64,000 nt of DNA from Loripinus fragilis (taxonomy: Eukaryota > Mollusca > Bivalvia > Lucinida > Lucinidae): assembly GCA_964019695.1 (NCBI GenBank), contig OZ026516.1, positions 99,014,368 through 99,078,367 on the forward strand, read 5' to 3'. A model generated the notes under the pieces. The model made no database searches. It was not told the origin of the DNA and saw only the letters and a list, made by a program, of their open reading frames with translations. The translations under genes and the position numbers were made by a program. Shown piece by piece: positions 41,901 to 53,900 of the stretch. Within the stretch, counting starts at the first letter, position 1, and each line of letters opens with the position of its first letter.

Positions 41901-44900
41901 CCCTTATTAATTGTACAAATCCATGCTAGATTTAAAGAATTTACAAATATTAAAAGCACATTCTGTAGGCAAACAGTGCAGAACCTGGTCTGGTTTTGCA
42001 CTGTTTGCTGGTGTCCCATAGCTTGGATTTTGTGGTTTAAACGACTGTCTCACTCATATTTAGACATTTGAAATTTTTGTCATAGTATACTGGAACAGAA
42101 TATTTATCAATAACAAATGCTCAGCTAGCTATTAATCTAAACCTATAGTCCTGCCAGCCAAGAGTGACAGTGACATCATGTTTTGTTTATAATTGTAAGT
42201 AAAAACTTAATGTGTACACTCCACTTGGGCTAATGCGAATCGATAGATAAATTGTGTATTTATCCTATCCTGTGGATGGGATTAATACACAAGTGATCTA
42301 TCGATCATAAAACCGTGATAACTTTGTAAACAAACTATGACGTCACTGTCACTCTTGGCTGGCAGGACAGGACTTCAATACGTTTAACCCCAGAGCATAT
42401 TCATTTGGTACTATTTTCTTTGCGCTTATTCATTTTTCTAATACCTACACTAATGCAACATAGTTGTTGTTAATTAGAAACTAATTTATTCTTCACACGA
42501 ACATTTCCTTTGATCAACTACATTATCATTATAATAAGCTTAATTCTACACATGTTTATACTTTCTCTGGGTCATAATTTCTTGGGTTTTTTTTTAAAAG
42601 CAAAGCAAGTATGAACTTCATTAGGACAACATTGACAAAACCTCATCCTTAAGTTTATATCACCTTTACCACTTTTAGCATCCACTATTCCATGATGTGC
42701 AACGTCTACACTAATGTAGGTGATATAAAATAGTAATAACATGGGCTGTCCACCTGTATGTAAGATAATCCACTCGCTAAAGCTCGTGGATTATCTCCAC
42801 GTACAGGCGGACATCCCATGGTATAACTATTACTTAACCACCTGTTGTCACATGGCTATTAATATCAAACAACTATGAGTATTTGGCCTGAACTTTATCT
42901 ACTTTCATAATCAGTGTACACTGTCTAAACTGTTCAGACTAGTCATGCTGCCTCACTTAGCAGCACATGTGTTTACACATTTTTGGTAAAATACAGCATC
43001 AGCTATGGACAAGTTACATAGCCTCTGACTTAACCCTTGTCATGCTAATATTTTCGTCAAGAAATTCGAATCTGCTTACTAAATGTTATATATTATATAC
43101 AAATGCACTCCTCTTTAATTTGATAACATAAGCAAACATCATGAAACCTGGTCCAAAAGGAACAGTCTGTTCTGGGTTCATGTTGATTGTAATATAGGCC
43201 ACCATTGTCATTAGAAAAAAAGGAGACAACAAAAAGCATCGTAAATAGCAGGAAAACAGTTTATAAATTTTCTAGAATGTTACTTGCATAGCAAACCTTA
43301 TCAGCTACTAGAATCTAGTAAAGCTACAGCATAATATATAGAGAAAATGCATACCTATTTTGTAAACTAAAGTCCACATGGTATCATTGAAACGTTTTCA
43401 TAAGTACATCCATGCAAATGAAATGCTATGATTAAGAAATGAATTCAATTTTTGGAATGTTCATGGAATCATGAATACTTTGGGTCTCTTGCAAAGTGAT
43501 TGAAACCCTTCCGGCTTCACGTTGACTTTGCAAGACAACCTGAAGTATTCATGATTCCACGAACAGATGAAAAATTGAATTTATTGCTTAAAGTTACATT
43601 TTGTTATAAATATCTGAAACATTAAAATTATTTTTGATCTAGGAATTAAAACAGTTTTGTATTTAAAATACAAACGTATCAACTGTTTTGTCAGAGTGTA
43701 AAACGGAAAAGCCGAACAGCCAGCTTAAACAGGACAGCCAACGGAGCAAACAAGAGGCTTGTTTTGCACATGCGACTCAAGTGTGGCTCGTTGTCAATCA
43801 CAACACCAGTGTCACTTCTGGCGAATGAGTTCAATGTTCGCAGCGTATTGCAAAGGCAAGTGAGCTTGGTAGTTGTCAATCAAATTTGTGTAATTCATGA
43901 GGCTATGAACGGTTGCAAAAATCAAAAGATCCATTAAAGGATTGCTTTGAAAATGTAAATAAACTGCTGTAAGTCCTCATGGTATAATTGAAAGGTTTGC
44001 ATGAATACACCCATGCAAATGTCATGCAGTATAATATTGGACCAGTTACATTCTAGCATACATACGGAATATCCACATCCTTCCAGAGCCAAGTTTCTGG
44101 AAAGAGTTTTCGTACCCTCTTAACAGGTGCAAGATCAGATTTCGCTGTAGGTACTGCTGCAACTGGTGGACTTGCAACCTTCTCTACTGGTGAGTTAAAT
44201 CTCATTGATGACTTTCGTCTCATTGGTGCTGCAGCTCGGGCACCAGCAAACCCCATCATGGCTATACCGGGGCTTGGAAATCTTCTTCTCAATTGGAGTT
44301 TTGGGACGGCTAAAATGTAAATGGTCCGCATGCTGCATGCAAAAGAGAAATACAGAAACCGTACTATGCAATTAACAGTTCACCCTCTTTAACTCGAAAC
44401 AATTGGGCCATAGTTTCCTCTTTTTCTTATCAATATGTGAATTTCATGCAAGTTGCGTTGTAAACAACATTGAGCATAAACAGATTATTGTTCTATTTCC
44501 CAATTATATACGTTATTGCTACATGAAAGAAATGTCTCAATGTGACGTTTCGTTTAAGAAGCATAACGTCTCAGCATAACGAAAATTGAATTTTTTATGC
44601 AAAATTTTGGAATTTAGGAAAACAATACAGAAAAACGTCATACAGTCTGTTTTAAATGTGTCACAAAATTTCAATATAGGCGGATTTCAAGCTGTCAGAT
44701 TTCGAGTTACCGAGGCTTCACTGCATAGGAGAAGTGTCATGCAAAATATAAAGTCCACAATGCATCTCTATTACTGACTTAATGTCAATTGTTTCCCATA
44801 GCCAGGTTTCTGGGAATAGTTTCCTGGTCCTTGTTATGGGAGCTAGGCTCTCCTTAGGGGTAACGTGTCCCAGATTCAAAATTGGTGCTATTTCGTTTAT

Positions 44901-47900
44901 TTGTGGAGACATAATGTCAAACCCACTGGCTCCTCCTCTCATATTGGCGTTGAGCATTGGCATGCGGTCCATTCCAGCAAAATCGAAAGCACGTGGGGTG
45001 TCATAAAATACATCTGGCATGGGAGCTATTGAAAATAATTGTTCGCATTATATGCGTGTATTAGCCTATACAGTAAAACCTGTCTTAAGTGGCCACTCAA
45101 AAATAGACAAAACAAGTATCTTAATGACAAAATTGTAGCTTAATGAAGGTCAAGAGTATCGCAGAATGCTCCCCTTGGAGTATTCTGCAATAATGATGAC
45201 CTACATTAAGCGACAATTTTAGTCTTCTTTTTGAGTGGACGCATAAGACAGGTTTGCTGTATACGCACCATAATGAAGCAAAGAAAAGTACTGCATAAAT
45301 AATCTACTGGACAAGATAGACTCAAATTTTGGGCGTATCAATATGAATGTTTTCTTATTCATCAGTTTAAACATATGTTTTGAGTGCTCAAAAGATCCAT
45401 CTCATTGAGAGGGTTCTTTTGAGTTTCACAACAAATGTTTCAGTTGAGAAAAAAATATGGACTCTTATCTAGAGGCCTGATGATCTACATTGTTAAAATG
45501 CAAAATAAAGTCACAAGATATTTTCTGAAAAATAAAACACACATTATGTTTCCAGCTACAATTTGTGAGACTACATGATTGAGCCATGACATGAGATTTT
45601 CAACAATGTGGTTTGTGCGACGAACAAAGCCTCAGACCAGCCTGCGCATACGCACAGCCTGGTCAGAGCCAAAGCTTGTCGCTTGAATCATCTATGACTG
45701 TTAAGCTACTGAATGAACACCATTTGGAGTTTCTAAACTTAATGGAGGGGTTGCAAAGTCTAGTCTGAGCCTATACTTGTCAAAATGCTACATTGTTGGA
45801 AATCACATGTCGTACATATTATGTACATTAAATGGAATGAAAACGAAGTTTTGATCTGTGTATCTTTTATTCTTGTTTAGGTTTAAAAATTCTATAACAA
45901 TACTGAAACAATAAAGTCATGTCCGCTTGACGTTTATGTCTTCCAGTTCTAAATGTATGAACGCATTTCATTTATTTTTACATTACAAACTGTTATCATT
46001 TAAAAACGTTTTGCACCTAAACGAAATTCATTTGATAACCAGCAGAGCCGCTGCCAACTCAGAGAACACGAGTACCCTTAAAATCAAAAGTCACAACATC
46101 AATAGCTTGGGTGTCGATCATAATTCCGAACCGTTCAAGCACATTTAAGCATCACTGAGAAAACTCTCTAGTAAGATGGCATGCATGTTAGCTGTATGTA
46201 TTGCTTTTACGCCCACAACTTTTAATCTGTAACATACTCTGACGTCACAAACATCGATTAAGAGCGTGCGTGTAGACATTCAGAAAATTCATTGTTGGTC
46301 CAGCATTTTGATAATCAACAGAGTCGGTCAAATTTGAATTTCTTTTTCGTCATAACAAACATTTTAACATTAAAAAGGACTAAAAAGCATCACAACAATT
46401 GATACTGGAAATACACTTGTTTTTTTTAGTAATAAGTGGGGTATAAAACTCAGATTTAGTGAACATGTAATGGCCGACATCAAGGTGTCAAATGATGTTA
46501 GGTAAAGGAGAATGGGGGTTACTTAAATTGGTATTTGTTTAATTCAAAGGGAGGTAATTTCAGTTAATTTCGTGAAATAACTTTTTTGAATAGCAATGTC
46601 GCTCATTTAATAAGCACATTTGGGATTTTTAGATGTTTTTTCATCGTTGTGCGTTCCTGGTTGCCATTTAACGTAAAAAGTGTTACGTTTTGATGATTAA
46701 CTTGCTGATGATAATAGAATGAGCTGTTTTCACTTTAGGTTCAATAATTTTTCCCGATAGGAAGAAAAATCAAATAACTACCAAGTTTTGTGTGTCGGAC
46801 ATTTGATAAACATTTTTGCTTTTTTTTTTGCTGCAACATCTTAACTGGATCGAAAAATGCAGTTCCGTGAAAAAGGACGTTTCTTTATTGTTTGAGTATA
46901 TAATGATCAGCATTGTAAGCACCAATTTTGCATCCTAACAGATTTTGTTATACTGCAACAAAATCGATTAAATGGGTAGCAAATTGTTGGTCCATAAAAA
47001 CGCATTTTTATCCGGTGACAAAATGTATAACAGTTATCCGTTAAACGCATTTTGTAACCAGGTAACAAAAGCAGGAGATAGTGTAGATACATTGTACAGT
47101 ACCCACGAATTTAGTAACTATATGTTATGCTCCAATAAAGAAATCGCACTGTCCGTCCGTAGTGTCTGTTCGTTCGCATTGTGTCAGGCGCATATCTCTT
47201 ACATTGTTTGCGATAGGAATTCCAAATTGGGTGGGTGGATGCATCTTGGAATGGTGGAGGAACATGTGCAATTTTTGGGCCAATATGACCTTGACCTTTG
47301 TCCTCGTTTCTAGAATAATCGTGTCCAGAGAAAATCTACTATATTATTTGAGGTAGGAATCTAAAATTTAGTTGATGGATACATCTTGGGATGACGGTGT
47401 CTTGCGTACATTTAAGACCTTAACCTTGGCGTCTGCCCTTAATAATCTGTCCAGTTGCAACATATCCTATATTATTTGAGGAAGGAACTAAAAATTTGGT
47501 GTGTGAACGCATCATTGCTGATTACTATTTTAGGTCACTGTGACCTTGACCTATGATCCCATTTCTAGAATAATCGTGTAAGATTAAAATTTCAAAACAT
47601 GGTGCGTGGATGCATCTTTGGGTTGTGAAGTGTTCCGTGCCATTGTTGGGTTACTGTGCCATTGACGTTGACCTCATTTCTAGAATAATAGTGTCCCGAC
47701 CATATCTCTTATATTTTGAGGAAGAAATCCAAAGTTTAGTACATAAATGCATCATTGGGTGACGGAGAGTTGCATACCATTTTAGAGTAATTGTGACCGT
47801 GACCTTGACTTTTGACCTCATGTCTAGAATAATCATGTTCAGAGCATATATTCTATAATATTTGAGCTAGGGATTCTAAATTCGGTCTTTGGTTGCATCT

Positions 47901-50900
47901 TAGGTTGTGGAGTGTCGCATACAAACTTTGGGTCACTGTAACATTGACCTCTGATCTCATTTGTCCGGAGCATATCACCTATTTCATTTGAGTTAGGAAT
48001 TCCAAATTTATTGTGTGCATTCATCTTGGGGTTGTGGTGTGCTACATACGTTTTGGGGGTCAATGTTACCTTGACCTGACCTCATTACTAGAATAAGCTT
48101 GCCAGAGCATATCCCATATCATTTGAGGTAGAAATTCCAAATGTTGTGTGTAGATGCATCATGATGTGCCAAAGTGTCGCGTACTATTTTGGGGTCACAG
48201 TGACCATGACCTTGAACTTTGACCACATTTCCGGAATAACCATGTCCATTGCACATCTCCTGTATAATTTGACTCGTCTATTTAGACGTGAATTCGTTAA
48301 AGAAAAGAATAAAATAGACTATTTGCGACCTTTTTACCCAATTAAATAAAAAATTACAAATAGGTCTTAACGGGTAACAAATTTTAAAAATGCGATTTAC
48401 TGAGGGCAAGCATTTGTCATCTAAAAGTATTATGTGACCCTTTAAAGAAATGATTTGGCTTTGCTAACTGGTATGTGACTAGTGCTATAGGTCGACACGG
48501 GTAACAAACACGTTGAGGTGACAAAATGCGTGTCCTCAATAAAACCGCATTTTGTTACCCAACGCATTTTAAAGAAAGAATTAAAGATACTACTTGCGAC
48601 ATATTTGCTTTCACAATTAAATAAAAAAAAATCAAATTAGTCAAAACGGGTAACAATGTAAGTTGGGCTAACAAAATGCTTATCTTCAGTAAACCACATT
48701 TTGTCACCCCGGCGTATTTAGTGACCCTATAAGGAAATGATTTGGCTTTGTAACTGGTGCTTGACTCGTCTATTTTGACGAAAAAATAATAAAGGAGACT
48801 ACCTGCGACCTATTTACTTTCCCAATTAAATAAAAAATTACAGAATATCAAATAGGTAGTAACAGGTAACTAAATACGTCAGGGTGACAAATTGCGTGTC
48901 CTCAGTAAACCTTATTTTGTTACCCAACGCATTTTGTGACCCTTAGAAATGATTTGGCATTGCTTATCGGTGTGTAGCCCGTCTATTTGGGTGAGAATTT
49001 GTTAAAAATAGAATTGAAATACTACTTGCGACCTATTTGCTTTCAAAATCAAAATTTTAAAAAATCAAATATATTAAATAGCTCTAAAGTGGTAGCAGAG
49101 GACACGCATTTTGTCACCCCAACGTATTTTGTGAACCTATAAAGAAATGATTTGGCACTGCTAACAGGTGCGTGACTCGTCTATTTATACAATAATTCGT
49201 AGGAGAAAAGAATAAAAGAGACTACCTGTGAGCTATTAACTTTCCCAATTAAATAAAATAACAAAATATCAAACAAGTTGAAACAGGTAACAATACGTTG
49301 AGTTGACAAAATGCGTGCCCTCAGTAAACTGCATTTTGCGACCCCAACGTTTTTCGTTAGCCTATAAGGAATTTATTTGGCATTGCTTACTGGTGTGTGA
49401 CTCGTCTTTTAGACAGGACTTCGTTAGAAAAAAACTATTTACTTCCCCAATTAAATAAATATTAACAAAGTATCAAATAGGTCGAAATAGGTAGGAAACA
49501 ATTTCGCATTTAATTGTTGTTGTTATTTTCTGTGCAAAATGATGATAGCAAGACAGCAGTCTGATGGATGGCTATTTCCCCCACCACAGAATCACATGAC
49601 CTTGAAGTGTGACCTTGACCTTATATAGCTGAGTTGTGGGTTCTGCACACACTCTCACTTAGAGGAGCATTTGTGTGAAGTTTAATGAAAATCATGCAAT
49701 GGGTTCAGATGATATGGCGCTGACACGAAATTCAAGGCAGTGGTTCTGGACACCTTCTAACCGAGAAACATTTAGAGAAAATTGATCAAAGGGCTCAGCA
49801 TATAAGTAGGTAAAAATTGAAGGGTAAATCCCATGTACTTGAAGTGTGACCTTGACCTTAAGCTTGCATTGCTAAGTCATATGCTAATATCTCATTCTCA
49901 CTGAGAGAAACATGTTGGTGAAGCTTAATGGAAATCCTTCAAAGGGTTCAGGAGCTATGATATGTACACGTAATTCAGAGGCAAATCACATGACCTTGGA
50001 GTGTGACCTTGACCTTGAGTCTGCGTAATATAGTTATAAGCTCTGTATATTGTCTTACTGAGAGGAATATTTGGGTGAAGTTTTATGAATATCGTTCATA
50101 GATAAATGTATGAAGCGGACACAGATTGAAGGGTAAATCCCACACCTTAAAATGTGACCTTGACTTAGCACACCGTCCTACTGAGAGGAACAAAAGAAAA
50201 TCGTCCAAAGGGTTCAGGAGATACTGAATGGACCTGTAAGGGTCATGGACGCAATGCCGGATGGACTAATGAAGGGCATCTGAGTTGCGGCCTTGGATTA
50301 ATATTGATTAATATAAAAATAAAATAAAAATAATACTAAAAAATGATAAAAATAACGGTAACCTCGACGTTAAAGGGCCTTCAAAAACAATAAAGGCACA
50401 GACCAGCCACGCAGTCTGATCAGCACCTTCGTTATTAACTATATCTTGATACATGATACAAGCAAAATTTCAATTTTCTAGCTATTCATTGTAGCCTAGC
50501 AGGCTGGTTTGAATCTCGATTTGTATTCAACCCCTAAGACAGTCTTTGGCGCATTGCAGTCAAAAACGTTTCCAAAACATTATAATTTTAAAGAAGGAAT
50601 CAAAACTTTAAAGATGTATTTGAAGAAATAAATATTATATAGCTTGAATATACTTGACCTAGACACTTAATCCGCAACTTAGTATACTAATGCAACCCAG
50701 AAAGACAAGTCTCGACATGACTGAAAAACTGTTTACAAGGACGTAACTAATTAAATCAAGTAAAAAGAGATCGGGGGGTTATGGATGTAAGAAGGGGCCT
50801 GGGTGGTAGTCTATTAACATATATAAATCCTAACCAAAAGGTTACAAAAGCTATGAATGTTGCATTTTATCAACATCTATATCCCCGTATTTTGTCATCA

Positions 50901-53900
50901 AATTAAGGCAACAAAATGCATTATTATAACTGTAGATCCGCAATTTGTTACCCATTTAACTGATTTTGTTGCCTGGGTAACAAAATCAGTCGTGTTTATA
51001 ATATTGGTACTTACACGGCATACACTATGAAACTATGGGGATTAAATCTGCAGTAAATATGTAATGAGTCATGTAAAAAAGTAAGAAAGAGGGCAAAGAT
51101 CAGGAATCGATACAACCAAGCACCACACCTGACCCAGGATACCAATGGGAAAGTGACAACCTCACAATAAGACATCACAAACGAGAGCCAACAGGTCAGC
51201 CCTTTCCCAGCAGGTAACCATAAGGCATCAATAAACAGCCGCGTATGAAAGCATAACTTATACAAGACAGAAATAACATAAATGATCGATTAAAGCAGCA
51301 CCACCTTGGTATGGTCAGTGAAAATATTTTACTGAGGGCTTAAACCGGTTTCACAGCGTGACAACCTCACCCTTAGTTCAGATGTTGATCCAGACATATA
51401 GATGTTTGGTTTGCATGAAAGACCCTTACTTATCAATGCATCATCTCCTAAAAGATATAAATCAAGATATAAAAGGAGACAAAGCAATGATAAGGACTCA
51501 ACAGTGAAAGGAACAATGAAAGGAGATTGTACACACAATCCTGCGGATTGGAATAATAAGAGCAGTAAATGAATTTCAAAGTAAACCTTAACAAAAGAGT
51601 CTACACATCAAAGACACTTAATATATACTTAACAGCAAAAGAAACGCATTTTTTCATTACTCAATTAATATATAGGGAGCCGCTGTGGTGTAGTGGATAA
51701 ACCGCTTGCCTTGTAAACCAGGGGTCGCAGGTTCGATTCCCGGCTTCACCAGTCCGTCAGATGAGACTTTAAGCTGTGGCCCCCATCTCCATATGACCTA
51801 AGCTGTTGGTGGAACGTTAAACACAAACACATCACAGCTCAATTAATATTTGAAACCATAAAAAAAAATTACCCTGAATAATATTAATATAATTTGACAA
51901 GACTTATACGTTAATTCCGTTCCACTTTATTCTTCCTTACACAGTTAATTAAAACGCAAAATAAAGTGCTGTACGTTGGAAGAGCCGTGTTTTGAATCCA
52001 ATTGCATTTCAAATTACCATAGCACAATGTATCAAAAAAGAAAACTCTATAAAAATGTAAAATAAACGCTGTAGAAGATATACAGCAGATCCAAAAATAA
52101 TTTTTACATTGATCTTGAAAACGGCCGGAAACTCTGGGGTGCAAGGAAGTCGGGTACATTAAGGTTTATATCAAATCAGGTATTGTCCAACAGCACCGTT
52201 TAAAATAATTGTTTGGACGCTAACAAGCCTGTTTTCATGCACACTTTCAGTTTATTGCTTGTAAAATAAAATATTTTTACCTACCGTTCCAAGGCGGTGC
52301 TTCTTTTGTGGATCATTTATATTATTTCTGTCATGTTTTTGTTATGATCTTGTGCGCATCTGTTTATTGATGGCTTGTGGTCACCTGCTGGGAAAGGGCT
52401 GACCTCTTGTATCTCGTTTGAGATGTCAAATTGTGAAGTTGTCACTTTCCCATTGGTATCCTGGGTCAGGAGTGGTGCTTGATTGTATCGATAAGTGATC
52501 ATTGCTCTCTTTCTTACTTTTTTTACATGACCAATTCTTACTTTGACAGTGTTACTCATATACATTGGCTGAACTTGAATGACTCTGGTTGATTTAATCT
52601 CCTTAAGTAGCCTGCATGTCCTTATTAAGACACAGATTGATTTTCATTAAAATGCGTTATGTGGTTTTAGGCATACAACTTCTCAAAATGTGTGTACATT
52701 ATGAACTATTTTATAACGAGTTTTCCACCTTTATTAGCGTAACTCAAAAGATCCAACGGCTTATGGGTCACTGTTTACCCACGCCTACAGCTGTTTCCTA
52801 TCTCCCTTAGATTTACAAGAGACTGGGACATTGCATACCACATGGCGATACATTGACCAAATAGCTATATAATATCTTTCATATCATCAGATTATTATTT
52901 AACAGCCAATTTATACAAAAAAGCCAGAAATCAAAATGTACAAGGTCAAGTAAATAACTCCAAAGAATATTCAATCTTACAGTATAATGTCAGCGGACCT
53001 CTGTATGTTAGCATCAGCAGGTGTAAAGTAACATTTAACGCTTATATAGTAACATCCTTAATAAAATGGTAGCGATCAACAAGAGTGATGTTTTTTTAAA
53101 TCTGTTTCTTAATAAACACTTAATGACTTAGGTTTTTTTGAGGCATTCCCTGGATTGAACATTCACACAAATAGGCAGAGTTTGTTATCTGAAACTGCAG
53201 ATTTGCAAAGAACTAAGTAACTTAATTATTAAGTGACTTTCATTTAATAAGTATTGAGTTTTCAAGTAGGAAAGAAGTTTTGTTATTGGGAAGGAAGAAG
53301 ATGTTTAAAAAATATTAGCTTTGTTATCGGGCAAAGTTATAGGTCAAACACTCTAATGAATAGAATAATATAAGAATGTATCATGAGTGTGAGTGTAGGA
53401 TAGAAAATACGACCCAAGGATTACTGTTTGGCATGACTGTAGTTATTCTCCGCATTAATAATATTTAACAGAAGATGGTTGAAGGCAGTTAAAAGGTTCA
53501 ATTATACCAGAATCAATGGCATCTAAGGTGTAAATACACATAATACATACAGTGTAGTACATGTATTCACTAGTATATACTTTTTTAGATAATTCGTTTA
53601 TGCGCTTCCCTACAAACTAATAATTTCAAACACTTGTCCTACATATACATTGTCCATACATTTTTGAGACAACCTCATATTTTAATCCGAAATCAGTTCT
53701 CAGTCACCGTTATCGCATTAAATCAGAAATCTCTATAAGTAGCATTTCCATCTACACACATTAAAAAGTACAATTAGTAAATGAAGTCAAATAATTATAA
53801 AAAGATAAGTTATATGCAATTAATCTAAAACAAACTCGCATGTTACTCAGCCAGAAGAAGATTTCCTATAATAAGATCAAATCTGAATGATACTAAACAG

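Larger units (their letters stand above)
46914..51016. mobile_element. ~4.1 kb inverted-repeat-bounded block of minisatellites
   Basis: The left end (46914-46995: TGTAAGCACCAAT, GATTTTGTTA, GCAACAAAATCGATTAAATG) is matched in reverse by the right end (50930-51016: CATTTAACTGATTTTGTTGC, ATTGGTACTTACA), giving imperfect ~85 bp terminal inverted repeats. Inside lie three kinds of tandem array but no transposase. The motif ATTTTGTTACCC of the ends recurs inside the middle array. Target-site duplication is unclear. Confidence 0.68.

Noticed and set aside
47180..50280. Regular repeats that might suggest a CRISPR array
   Set aside because: Units are 115-290 bp, diverged and without unique spacers, in a eukaryotic intron with metazoan transposon debris; these are minisatellites.
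51662..51752. tRNA-Thr gene
   Set aside because: Mismatched anticodon and acceptor stems and an attached SINE body show it is a tRNA-derived retroposon head.
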